Shown here: positions 9,680 through 19,547 of the stretch, in pieces | How the letters are laid out: each line of letters opens with the position of its first letter | Position numbering within the stretch: position 1 is the first letter of the stretch | Program-made: the position numbers and the translations under genes | Notes under the pieces: generated by a model | The model's database searches: none | Told to the model about the DNA's origin: nothing | The model's input: only the letters and a program-made list of their open reading frames with translations | NCBI GenBank assembly: GCA_044375955.1 | Contig: JBILLS010000004.1 | Location: 1-64,000 of the forward strand | DNA length: 64,000 bases | Direction of reading: 5' to 3' | From: VGCC01 sp044375955 | GTDB lineage: Bacteria; Actinomycetota; Actinomycetes; S36-B12

Positions 9680-10084
9680 GTGTTCATCGCTGCAATCGCT
9701 CTAGCGGTTTCGCACGCCCTGATGGGTGTCCTTGCTATCGGGATGCCCGGTAGTGCACATGCAACGCTCGTGCAGACGTCAAGCGATGAGCCACGTGTCC
9801 AGCTCATCGTGCGATATGGGGCGGATGCGCCGAAGCAACGGCGCGAGGCCCCTCCCTGGGGCGTGCAGTGCGTAGACCGCAAGTACCGGGAACGCTTAGT
9901 CGCCAAGCGCGCCCTGGGGGTCGGCATGTGGGTGGTGGTTGTCGAGCCGCCGGTTGCCCCCCGGGTGGCCGAGCGAATCGCCCGTCAGATCGACCGGTGC
10001 CCGGGCGTGGCCTGGGCCGAGGTGCCCCGGGTGGAATACACCGTTCCACTGCGTCATACGCCAGCACCTCACGGTAAAATGTAA
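9680..10084 (+). CDS. Separately encoded subtilisin-type prodomain (I9-like), secreted
   Basis: 134 aa from GTG 9680. A signal peptide covers residues 1-28 (cut after GSAHA). The rest resembles the propeptide of S8 proteases: VQLIVRY at the start (first strand), a helix region, GMWVVVVEPP (strand), then APRVAERIARQIDRCPGVAW followed by AEVPRVEY, which matches the family pattern 'helix, PGV, x-A-E-P'. It has two Cys (64 and 107). It contains no catalytic residues. The next gene, in another frame, encodes the protease domain with its own signal peptide. Prodomains normally fold and inhibit the protease in cis; here it would act in trans. The start is weakly supported: no strong ribosome site is seen. 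Alternative: one gene broken by a 1-nt shift. Confidence 0.65.
   Translation: MFIAAIALAVSHALMGVLAIGMPGSAHATLVQTSSDEPRVQLIVRYGADAPKQRREAPPWGVQCVDRKYRERLVAKRALGVGMWVVVVEPPVAPRVAERIARQIDRCPGVAWAEVPRVEYTVPLRHTPAPHGKM
10075..10080 (+). promoter_or_regulatory. -10 box of the S8 protease gene (leaderless)
   Basis: TAAAAT ends 6 nt before GTG 10087, so transcription would start at the start codon. It lies inside the last codons of the prodomain gene. The geometry is the same as for other genes in this window (43599, 62510). Confidence 0.5.
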
Positions 10085-10086
10085 GC

Positions 10087-11115
10087 GTGTACATGGGCGG
10101 TGTGCTCGCGGCTGTCGGACTGGTCATTGCAGTCAGCGGCCCGGTGGCCGCTACCCCGAATCCCCCCGGACCCGTGGTGGCGGTCCTCGACACCGGTATC
10201 ACCGCGCACCCGGCACTCGGGTGGTCGATCGACCCGGCGGGACGTGGGATTCCCCGTGGGCGGACCCTGCCCGGATACGACTTCATCTCCGATCCGTGGA
10301 AGGCCGCCGACGGGGACGGCTGGGATCCTGATCCTTCGGACCCCGGAGACGGGGTACGCGACTCCGAGGGCAATGGGACGTGCACGAACCGTCGCAGTTC
10401 CTGGCACGGAACCAACGTCATCGGGACCGTGGTGGACATCGCCCCCACAGCGCGGATCCTGCCCGTGCGGATCATGGGGCGTTGCGGGGGAAACACGGGT
10501 GACGTCGCCGCCGCACTGCTCTGGGCCGTGGGCGAGCAGGTTCCCGGCATCCCACTGAACCCGACCCCGGCGAACATCGTGAACCTGTCCATGAGTGGTG
10601 CGAGCCCGAAATGCTCCCTGGCGTTACAGACCGCCATCGACACAGCGGTCGCTCGCGGTTCGCTGATAGTGGCTGCCGCGGGAAGCACCGGCGCCGACAC
10701 CGCGAGGCAAACGCCCGCCAACTGCACGAACGTGATCGTGGTGGGGTCTGTGAACCGAGACGCACTGCGCACACCCACGTCGGGGTTCGGTGAGGAGGTC
10801 ACCTTCTCCGCCCTTGGCGGTGACATGACGGTTCGGGCGGCGAACGGGGTCCTCACGACGACCAACAAGGGCAGGTACGAACCTGGGAAACCCGGCTACG
10901 GCTTCTACCAAAGCTCGAGCGCAGCCACCGCGCGAGTGTCCGGTGCGGCTGCCCTGCTGGCGCGGGCCTATCCCTCAGACAGCCCGGCTCAACTGCGGGA
11001 TCGCCTCACTGGGTTCCTCGTTCCCTTCCCTCCCGGAGCGTGTGATCAGGGAGAAGGGCGCTGCGGGGACGGCATCTTGGACCTCGGCGCACTTCGCTCC
11101 TCGATCGGCACCTGA
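10087..11115 (+). CDS. S8 (subtilisin-like) serine protease without prodomain
   Basis: 342 aa from GTG 10087; an in-frame stop at 10075-10077 blocks any longer start. A hydrophobic stretch (residues 4-22, cut near AVSGPVAA) serves as signal peptide but lacks a basic N-region. The catalytic triad is Asp35 (VVAVLDTGI), His107 (SSWHGTNVIGT) and Ser278 (QSSSAATARVSGAAAL). Deviations: HGTN instead of HGTH, SSSAAT instead of GTSMAT, and AAGST where the oxyanion-hole Asn of AAGN is expected (Ser200). There is no C-terminal anchor, so it is probably secreted free. The prodomain is encoded by the preceding gene. Confidence 0.85.
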   Translation: MYMGGVLAAVGLVIAVSGPVAATPNPPGPVVAVLDTGITAHPALGWSIDPAGRGIPRGRTLPGYDFISDPWKAADGDGWDPDPSDPGDGVRDSEGNGTCTNRRSSWHGTNVIGTVVDIAPTARILPVRIMGRCGGNTGDVAAALLWAVGEQVPGIPLNPTPANIVNLSMSGASPKCSLALQTAIDTAVARGSLIVAAAGSTGADTARQTPANCTNVIVVGSVNRDALRTPTSGFGEEVTFSALGGDMTVRAANGVLTTTNKGRYEPGKPGYGFYQSSSAATARVSGAAALLARAYPSDSPAQLRDRLTGFLVPFPPGACDQGEGRCGDGILDLGALRSSIGT

Positions 11116-11210
11116 CCCTCCACTGTCCGGTCACCCACCGTCCTCGGCTGCTCGTCGCGCACTCCGTCGCTCCATGCTGGGACAACATCCTCACATCGGA
11201 AAGGACCAGC

Positions 11211-11654
11211 ATGGGCCCCTTGACAACCTCGGAATCCTCACTGATGCGCACCCGCGAGGTGTGGCCTCGCTTGACCGACTGGCTCGACGCACTCGTGCCC
11301 AGCGACCTCAGTTGGCGAACCGGATTCCCGCACTCCATGAGAGTGGAGGAGTATTCCAAGAACGGCGATTTCATAATTCGCGCGGAATTGCCCGGGATCG
11401 ACCCGGACAAGGATGTCGAAATCACCGTCACCGACGGGATGCTCACCATCGAAGGCAAGCGTGAAGAGCAGCACCAGGCAGGTCATCGCTCGGAGTTCTA
11501 TTACGGGCGCTTCATGCGCACGCTGAGCCTTCCCGCTGGTGCAGGGGAGGAGAACATCAAAGCCTCCTACCGTGACGGCATCCTCGAGGTGCAGATACCT
11601 CTGAAGGCTCCGAGCGAGGAAAGCCACCGCGTCCCGATCGCCCGCACCGCCTAG
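11211..11654 (+). CDS. Small heat shock protein Hsp20
   Basis: 147 aa, start ATG after AAAGGA. The alpha-crystallin domain spans about residues 43-135: DFIIRAELPGIDPDKDVEIT at its start, LTIEGKR, FMRTLSLPAG, and GILEVQIPLK near the end. Hsp20 oligomers hold unfolding proteins. It stands alone between the protease and katG; a strong hairpin follows. Confidence 0.92.
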   Translation: MGPLTTSESSLMRTREVWPRLTDWLDALVPSDLSWRTGFPHSMRVEEYSKNGDFIIRAELPGIDPDKDVEITVTDGMLTIEGKREEQHQAGHRSEFYYGRFMRTLSLPAGAGEENIKASYRDGILEVQIPLKAPSEESHRVPIARTA

Positions 11655-11748
11655 ATCTCCCTGCACCCGTCTGCGCTTGCGGGGGCGGGGGAGAGGTGCC
11701 GCGCGCGCTCGCACCCGAAGCATCGCGGTCGCGCACCGTGGCACGAAT

Positions 11749-11782
11749 GCGAGGGGCCCCGACCATCGTCGGGGCCCCTCGC
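11749..11782. terminator. Bidirectional terminator between hsp20 and katG
   Basis: A 15-bp perfect GC-rich stem (arms 11749-11763 and 11768-11782, loop CATC) lies between two convergent genes. It can act for both strands. Confidence 0.8.
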
Positions 11783-11792
11783 TCTGGTTGGT

Positions 11793-14437
<2,645 letters not shown>

Positions 14438-14477
14438 GGCATGACCCTAGGCGAGGTTGTGGAACCTGTCCAAAGAT

Positions 14478-14496
14478 GGATTGCTTCCAAGAATCC
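14478..14496. promoter_or_regulatory. Candidate Fur-type operator
   Basis: GGATT-N9-AATCC, a 19-bp dyad in the divergent furA/FUSC intergenic region. It overlaps the likely -35 (TTGCTT, 14481-14486) of the FUSC promoter. Placement and AT-rich arms fit a Fur-family site; the exact box is not proven. Confidence 0.4.
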
Positions 14497-14504
14497 CTTC
14501 GGTC

Positions 14505-14510
14505 TAGGGT
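14505..14510 (+). promoter_or_regulatory. -10 box of the FUSC gene (leaderless)
   Basis: TAGGGT, preceded at 18 nt by TTGCTT (-35 like) and followed 7 nt later by GTG 14518. The spacing predicts a transcript that starts at the GTG. Confidence 0.55.
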
Positions 14511-14517
14511 CCCCGGC

Positions 14518-15507
14518 GTGTCCAAGGCGCGCTCGGCAGTGCGGCTACTCGTCTCCCTCGCGATCGCCGGGATCACCCTCGTCGTCCCTGGAGTGCTCCT
14601 GGAGCAGGCGGGCGTCACGGGTGCCGGAGTCATCGGCCTTGCCGGCCTGGCAGCAACCATCGCCAGTGCCACCCTCGGGTGGCGAGTGGGCGCGCTGGCC
14701 GCGGTCGTGGTCACCGCGGGTGTGGTGCTCGCCGACGCCGCGGCAGGGTCCTGGCTCACCTCGACGTTGGTGATGGTGGCGGTCTCCGCCGTGTACGGGC
14801 TGAGTGCGACCCGCGGCTGGCAGCGGGGCCTGAGCCTGGTTCCTATCGCGATCGCCTTCGTCATCGCGTCACCGCCGTCGACCGGTTGGAGCGGCGACCG
14901 GCCCTTGCTGGCCATAGCGGTCGTGACCGCGGCGACAGCCGCTTTCGGTGTGGTCGTATCGGCGCTGCTCTCCCGACACCCGACGTCCGCGCGGCAGTCT
15001 GACGTGAGCGGTGTGCGCGCGCGCGGCTACGCGATCATGCTCGCCGTGGCGGCCGTCGTCACAACCCCGATCGCTGTCCTTGGCAATTGGGGACACCCGG
15101 GAGGGTGGTTGATCATGACGCCGCTGATCGTCATCCAGCCCCAATTGCACGATGCGGTCGACAAGTCATGGCGTCGCGCGCTGGGCACGATCATCGGATT
15201 CGTCATCGCCTTTGGCTTCTCCCTTGTCGTGCCCGCGGGTTGGGGGCTCTATGTCATCGGTGCGGCCTTCGCTGGTTTTGCGTTGTTCGCGCTGGGACGC
15301 TCATGGAGTTATAGCATTTTCGCAACCGCGATGACCGTCGCTGTCGTCCTCTTGGAAGGAACGTCGACGTCCGTTGCGGATACCGGGCGCTGGCGGCTCG
15401 TTGCCACGCTTCTCGGCGTGGGGGTCGCCATCGCCATAGTCGCTGCAATGGCTCCCCTGTACAAGAAGTGGAACCGACTAGCGGATCCCCCGAGTCACAC
15501 GTCCTGA
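14518..15507 (+). CDS. FUSC-family membrane protein (aromatic acid exporter-like)
   Basis: 329 aa from GTG 14518. About ten hydrophobic segments in two blocks flank the central sequence RGYAIMLAVAAVVTTPIAVL; the second block holds GGWLIMTPLIVIQP and WRRALGTIIGFVIAF, the FUSC_2 signature (T-x-x-x-V-x-x-P then R-x-x-G-T). Family members export aromatic acids or fusaric acid. The longer ATG at 14476 is rejected because it would cover the promoter. It is divergent from furA, and the shared region carries a dyad, so oxidative-stress control is possible. Its end overlaps the SGNH gene by 13 bp, convergent. Confidence 0.8.
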   Translation: MSKARSAVRLLVSLAIAGITLVVPGVLLEQAGVTGAGVIGLAGLAATIASATLGWRVGALAAVVVTAGVVLADAAAGSWLTSTLVMVAVSAVYGLSATRGWQRGLSLVPIAIAFVIASPPSTGWSGDRPLLAIAVVTAATAAFGVVVSALLSRHPTSARQSDVSGVRARGYAIMLAVAAVVTTPIAVLGNWGHPGGWLIMTPLIVIQPQLHDAVDKSWRRALGTIIGFVIAFGFSLVVPAGWGLYVIGAAFAGFALFALGRSWSYSIFATAMTVAVVLLEGTSTSVADTGRWRLVATLLGVGVAIAIVAAMAPLYKKWNRLADPPSHTS

Positions 15508-16271
15508 GTCTTGGACGCCGAGGACCACTTCGCGGGGCGCACCGGGTAGGGGTACTTGGGATCCATGCCGTCTCCCGAAGAGCGTCCGATCATGCCTCGA
15601 TACATCCACGGGATGACATCGCGAACGAACCAGCGCGCGTCCTCCCACCTATCGGGGTCGGCCATCGTCGTATTCGCCGGGGGCACTGTGTCGCTACGAA
15701 TACCGAGGGCGGCCAGCACGGCGTCGGCGATGAGTGCGTGGCCGGCGGGGGTCAGATGGAGCTTGTCCGGAGCCCACATGGAGTCCTCATAGAGACGTGG
15801 AAGGTCCCAGAGATCGACAAACGTCGCGTCGAAGTAGCGTGCTGAGCGGCGGATCGACTCGTTGAACTGTTCTGCGCGCGCTCCAGAGCGCTGGGTCAGC
15901 GGAATGCGGATGCGGGGGTCGAATCCGGAGAAGACGACCACGCGGGCGCCCGAGTCCGCGAGCCGACCGAGGGTCGCATGCGCCAAGCGACCCAGAGTCG
16001 CGACGTCGGTAGAGAGCCGGATGATGTCGTTCGCACCGGCGCCAATACTGATCAGGTCCGGGTTCCAGTCCACTGCGACCGGCACCTGTTCGGTTGCAAC
16101 CTGCCTCAGCTTCTTGCCGCGCACCGCGAGGTTGATGTAGTCCAATTCGGGGTTGTCCTGCGCGAGGCGTACGGCCACCATGTCCGCCCAGCCACGAAAC
16201 GTACCGTCGGAACGCTGATCGGACAGCCCCTCTGTGAAGCTGTCACCGAGTGCGGCGAATCGTTGGAACAC
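15495..16271 (-). CDS. SGNH/GDSL-family hydrolase
   Basis: 258 aa from GTG 16271, chosen because it follows the upstream gene's stop by 2 nt and begins VFQRFAALGDSFTEG. Block I GDSFTEG holds the nucleophile Ser11; block III GAGANDI holds the Asn; block V DKLHLTPAGH holds the Asp-x-x-His pair. No signal peptide is seen, so it is likely a cytoplasmic esterase or lipase-like enzyme. The tail after about residue 200 is rich in Trp and charged residues. Substrate unknown. It forms an operon with the small membrane protein upstream. Confidence 0.88.
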   Translation of the reverse strand: MFQRFAALGDSFTEGLSDQRSDGTFRGWADMVAVRLAQDNPELDYINLAVRGKKLRQVATEQVPVAVDWNPDLISIGAGANDIIRLSTDVATLGRLAHATLGRLADSGARVVVFSGFDPRIRIPLTQRSGARAEQFNESIRRSARYFDATFVDLWDLPRLYEDSMWAPDKLHLTPAGHALIADAVLAALGIRSDTVPPANTTMADPDRWEDARWFVRDVIPWMYRGMIGRSSGDGMDPKYPYPVRPAKWSSASKTQDV

Positions 16272-16273
16272 GC

Positions 16274-16513
16274 CTACTCGTAGACGATGACCTGACGCTG
16301 CATACGCAGGGACATCACGAGCGCGACGATCCAGCCGATGATGGTCCAGCCAAGGAGCAGATTGATCCAGAAAACAGACCAGTGTGGGACTTCCCGGACG
16401 GCAGCGATCGCCCACGGGAGCAGGTAACCCGCCGTGAGAATGGCTGCAATCACAGCAATGACCTTGGTAAGCGTCGATGAACGCGCCTGCGGCTCGACAC
16501 GGATGTTGTCCAC
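16274..16513 (-). CDS. Small membrane protein, superinfection-immunity (Imm_superinfect) family
   Basis: 79 aa if GTG 16513 is used. Two membrane segments: KVIAVIAAILTAGYLLPWAI and FWINLLLGWTIIGWIVALVM; the second matches the conserved I-N-x-x-x-G-W-T-x-I-G-W core of the phage T4 Imm-like family that is common in bacterial chromosomes. The open frame runs on to 16714, but that part is antisense to the Ser-repeat gene and has the low-complexity look of a shadow frame, so the short start is preferred. Its role is unknown; the family name does not prove phage defence. Confidence 0.7.
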   Translation of the reverse strand: MDNIRVEPQARSSTLTKVIAVIAAILTAGYLLPWAIAAVREVPHWSVFWINLLLGWTIIGWIVALVMSLRMQRQVIVYE

Positions 16514-16541
16514 GGCCGCAGCATAGGGCCAGAATGGGGGG

Positions 16542-16772
16542 ATGGATCGATCTCGGGACGTGTGGAGCATCCGGTCCAGGGATTCCGTGCTCTCGATCGC
16601 CTCCCGCAACTCATTTCTATCGATTGGTTCCACCGGGTCGGTGTTCTCGGTCGGCTCGGTCGGCTCCTTCGCCAGCATTGGGTCCATTGGCTCGTTCCTC
16701 AGCGCGTTCAGCATCCTCTCCGGGCTGTCGGTCTGTGGCGTAATGGCCTGGCGCTATCGCCGCGGATCATGA
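16542..16772 (+). CDS. Ser-every-third-residue repeat protein
   Basis: 76 aa, ATG after a GGGGG ribosome site. Residues 7-63 are 19 consecutive x-x-Ser triplets, for example VLSIASRNSFLSIGSTGS, with mostly aliphatic, Phe or Gly at the other positions; within it a nine-residue unit recurs. The tail is VCGVMAWRYRRGS. Such spacing could build a flat helix with one Ser face (solenoid or 3-fold helix) or an amphipathic surface. The gene overlaps the RibD-C gene by 4 nt (ATGA), which supports that it is translated. I recall Ser/Gly/Ile repeat proteins in other actinobacteria but no function. Confidence 0.7.
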   Translation: MDRSRDVWSIRSRDSVLSIASRNSFLSIGSTGSVFSVGSVGSFASIGSIGSFLSAFSILSGLSVCGVMAWRYRRGS

Positions 16773-17473
16773 GCACCTCACCCGGAGAGTGGGTGGGCCG
16801 GTATCCGTGGCCGATGGGGAAACCCTGGGTGCGCGTCATGAATGCCGTGACGTTGGACGGGTCCGTCGGTGGACCCGACGGCCGGAGTAGGTCGATTTCC
16901 TCGCCGGCCGATCGTGCGGCGATGGCTGAGGTCCGACGGCTCAGCGATGCCGTCCTGATCGGTGGCGCCACGCTCCGCGCCGAGCGATACCGACCGCTGC
17001 GTGCGGCGGATCCGGATGGACGTCGTGCCGCTGGTCTAGCAGGTGCCCCAGTGCTCGTGATCGTGACGGGAAGCTGTGATCTGCCCTGGGAGGAACCGGT
17101 CTTCACCGAATCCGAGGTGCCACCGGTGGTCGTCACCTCGACGTCAGTGCCGAAAAGTCTCCGAACGCGCGCGCAGGAAGTGTGCAATGTCATCGCCCTG
17201 GATGGGGCAACCCTGCGGATGCGAGCCGTCATCGACGCGCTGAACGACCGCGGATTAGCGCGCATCGCCTGCGAGGCAGGTCCACGTCTAGTGGCGCAGA
17301 TGATCGATGAGGATGTTGTCGACGAACTCGACATTACGTTCTCGCCTGTACTCGCAGGAGCCATCTCGCCGGCGTACCCGGTCACGTCACCACGGCGCTG
17401 GCACCTCGAAGAGCACTGGGTGATCGATGGGTTCCTCTTCACCCGGTATCTGAAGAATGGCACGTTAGCCTGA
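16769..17473 (+). CDS. RibD C-terminal-type reductase (pyrimidine/dihydrofolate reductase-like)
   Basis: 234 aa from ATG 16769. PWVRVMNAVTLDGSVGGPDG is the N-terminal RibD_C motif (substrate and NADPH site), followed by DAVLIGGATLRAERYRPL (dinucleotide-binding turn) and ACEAGPRLVAQMI (G-G-P-like loop, here AGP) near 182-194. The family has a DHFR-like fold and reduces pteridine or pyrimidine substrates with NADPH. It is coupled to the Ser-repeat gene before it and followed after 4 nt by a DHPS-like gene. The pair suggests a pterin or folate-like pathway, which is inference. Confidence 0.85.
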   Translation: MSTSPGEWVGRYPWPMGKPWVRVMNAVTLDGSVGGPDGRSRSISSPADRAAMAEVRRLSDAVLIGGATLRAERYRPLRAADPDGRRAAGLAGAPVLVIVTGSCDLPWEEPVFTESEVPPVVVTSTSVPKSLRTRAQEVCNVIALDGATLRMRAVIDALNDRGLARIACEAGPRLVAQMIDEDVVDELDITFSPVLAGAISPAYPVTSPRRWHLEEHWVIDGFLFTRYLKNGTLA

Positions 17474-17477
17474 TCAA

Positions 17478-18371
17478 GTGATCACCGCCGAAGCCATCGC
17501 GCGCTTGCACAGCGCGTACCCCGGACTTGCGGACGCTCCGGTCGCACCATTCATCATCGACGGCCAGGTGTTCGACACCGACACGTCACCGGTCGTCATG
17601 GGTGTCGTGAACCTCTCACGCGACTCGACCTACCGTGAAAGCATCGCCGTGTCGACCGAATCGGCGGTGCGCAAGGCGCGTCTTCAGGTCGCCGAAGGCG
17701 CGCACCTCGTGGATATCGGTGCAGAGTCAAGTCGAGCGGATGCTGCTCGTGTTAATGCCCGAGGACAGATCGAACGCCTCGTTCCCGTCATCGAGCAGTG
17801 TCGCGAGTCGGGAGTCTCGTTGTCGATCGAGTCGTACGAGCCCGATGTCGTGCGTGCATGCCTTCGAGCAGGTGCGGGCGTCCTGAACCTGACGGGCAGT
17901 GACCCCGGAGACGAGATGCTGGCGATGGCAGCGGAGGCGGGTGCCTCCGTCGTGATGTGCTTCGTGCCCGGGGTTCATGTGCGCGACGGTTCGCCGTTCA
18001 CGATCCACGATGATCCGATCCCGCCGCTCCTCGAGTATTTCGGTCCTCGGATCGAGCGGGCACGGGCCCTGGGAGTGGCATCCCTGGCACTGGACCCGGG
18101 ACTCGGGTTCTTCTACGGAGCTCACGTCACTCCCCGGGAGAAGTACCTGCACCAGGCGCAGGTGCTGATGCACTCGTTCCGACTGCGCGGACTGGGGTTT
18201 CCGGTCTGCCAGATCATGCCCCACGCATTCGATCTGTTCGAGGAGCGCTACCGGCTGGGGGAACCGTTCTTCACGGTGCTGGCCCGGCTCGGAGGTGTGG
18301 GCGTCTTCCGCGTGCATGAAGTTCCGGACGTGGCTCGTGTGCTCCGTGCGATGGGTGAACTCTCGATCTGA
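17478..18371 (+). CDS. Dihydropteroate synthase-like protein
   Basis: 297 aa, start GTG 4 nt after the reductase stop. It has the DHPS TIM-barrel motif order, but altered: VVMGVVNLSRDSTYRES (canonical GILNVTPDSFSDGG), VDIGAESSRADA (canonical DIGGESTRPG), LSIESYEPDVV (canonical SIDTY), ALDPGLGFFYG (DPGIGFGK) and VFRVHEVPDV (RVHDV). The changes in the loops that bind pABA and pterin pyrophosphate suggest a different substrate or a regulatory paralogue. No folB or folK lies nearby. It probably acts with the RibD-C reductase. Confidence 0.8.
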   Translation: MITAEAIARLHSAYPGLADAPVAPFIIDGQVFDTDTSPVVMGVVNLSRDSTYRESIAVSTESAVRKARLQVAEGAHLVDIGAESSRADAARVNARGQIERLVPVIEQCRESGVSLSIESYEPDVVRACLRAGAGVLNLTGSDPGDEMLAMAAEAGASVVMCFVPGVHVRDGSPFTIHDDPIPPLLEYFGPRIERARALGVASLALDPGLGFFYGAHVTPREKYLHQAQVLMHSFRLRGLGFPVCQIMPHAFDLFEERYRLGEPFFTVLARLGGVGVFRVHEVPDVARVLRAMGELSI

Positions 18372-18437
18372 CCGGGAACCACTGGCGTTGAGGGCACCTC
18401 CTGGGTCACGATGGAGGTCATCACGCGAGGAGGCCGC

Positions 18438-18929
18438 ATGTCCGAGAACTCCAAGACCCGACTGAGTCGAGCAGCCGCGAAATACAAGCCCCACAGGTCC
18501 GAACAGCGATTCTTCGCCGCGCGCACCGACGCTCGGCATGCCTGCGAGGAGCTGCGCTCGATCATCCGACGTTCGGCGATCCACGATTCCATGAAGAAGG
18601 ACCTGCTGACCGCGGTGTTGCGCGCTGAGGCGATGCTCGTCGCGCTGTCTCCCACGGCACACCATCCCGGTGCCACGGCCAAGGAGATCGCCAAACAGGT
18701 GGACCATCTGCGCGTTGCCGAGACCTGGGTTGCCGCGGCGGATCGTGTGCTGACCCGATTGCACGGGGGAGGGCCGGTGACCCTGCGCCACGCGGTGGAG
18801 GAGTGCCAGGACGCGGTGATGTGGTGCGTCCGCGCGGAGCGATGGGATGGACATCTGACCGCCGCGGTCACGCGACTCGAGGCCGTCGTCAAGGAAGCGG
18901 AGGTGCACGCCTCGCGCAAGGCCGGGTGA
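18438..18929 (+). CDS. Uncharacterised helical protein
   Basis: 163 aa from ATG 18438, chosen over 18411 because GGAGG lies 4-8 nt before it. It is predicted to be almost all helix, with no signal peptide, membrane segment or motif that I recognise. Basic N-terminus (SKTRLSRAAAKYKPHRSEQR). Two Trp-Cys or Cys sites: ARHACEEL and AVMWCVRAERW. Neighbours are the DHPS-like gene 66 bp before and the DsrE-like gene after a promoter-containing gap, so no context is given. Confidence 0.65.
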   Translation: MSENSKTRLSRAAAKYKPHRSEQRFFAARTDARHACEELRSIIRRSAIHDSMKKDLLTAVLRAEAMLVALSPTAHHPGATAKEIAKQVDHLRVAETWVAAADRVLTRLHGGGPVTLRHAVEECQDAVMWCVRAERWDGHLTAAVTRLEAVVKEAEVHASRKAG

Positions 18930-19035
18930 TCGCCCACGTATGTGATGGTGCAGGCTAAGCCTCCTGGGGCACGTGGGGTGGCGCTGACGGCCCCTCTGGT
19001 TTACCCTACAAATTCTGTATGGAATTGGAGCCGAC

Positions 19036-19521
19036 GTGTCCGACACCCCGGAGTCCATGACGATCATCGCTTTCAGCGGTGACCTCGACAAGCTGTGGCC
19101 CACCATGATCCTGAGCTCCACGGGAGCGGCCAGCGGGATGGACGTGACCGTGTTCTTCACCTTCTGGGGGCTCTTCCCGCTGGTGCGCGACGACGTACGC
19201 ATCACCGGCTTCGACCCCATGACCAAGATGCTCGCGGGAATGAACGCCCCCGGCTTCAAGAGGGCGAAACTCTCCAAGCTCAACATGGGCGGTATGGGCA
19301 GTTGGATGATGCGCAAGGTCGCCGGCAAGAACAAGGTCCTCCCGCCCGAGCAGCTCTTCGAGATGGCCCAGGACATGGGAGTCAAAATGTGGCCTTGCCA
19401 GATGACCATGGACCTCCTCGGCATCAGGCCTGAGCAGATGCGCTCCGGACTCGGTGAGCCCGTGGGTGCGGCCACAGCCCTCGCCCGCATGTCGAAGTCC
19501 CAGATCAACCTTTTTATCTAG
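19036..19521 (+). CDS. DsrE/DsrF-family sulfur carrier-like protein
   Basis: 161 aa, start GTG after TTGGAG. MTIIAFSGDLDKLWPTMILSS forms the first strand and helix of the DsrE fold; DVTVFFTFWGLFPL is the second. The conserved Cys is in KMWPCQMTMDLLGI (near residue 121). A Met-rich linker (MTKMLAGMNAP, LNMGGMGSWMMRK) matches the DsrE2-type group. The TusA gene follows after 26 bp. Persulfide transfer between the two Cys is the family role; the acceptor is unknown here. Confidence 0.85.
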   Translation: MSDTPESMTIIAFSGDLDKLWPTMILSSTGAASGMDVTVFFTFWGLFPLVRDDVRITGFDPMTKMLAGMNAPGFKRAKLSKLNMGGMGSWMMRKVAGKNKVLPPEQLFEMAQDMGVKMWPCQMTMDLLGIRPEQMRSGLGEPVGAATALARMSKSQINLFI

Positions 19522-19547
19522 CCGAACACACCCGAGACGAGGAAACA

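Noticed and set aside
9804..10868. 354-aa minus-strand frame across the split protease
   Set aside because: Low-complexity Pro/Arg/Ser composition; shadow of the two protease-system genes.
16514..16714. N-terminal extension of the Imm-family protein
   Set aside because: It is the reverse reading of the Ser-triplet repeat (Glu/Pro/Thr runs) and lies upstream of a plausible GTG start.
17727..19508. 593-aa open frame on the minus strand
   Set aside because: Antisense to the DHPS-like, helical and DsrE genes, all of which have ribosome sites and conserved motifs.
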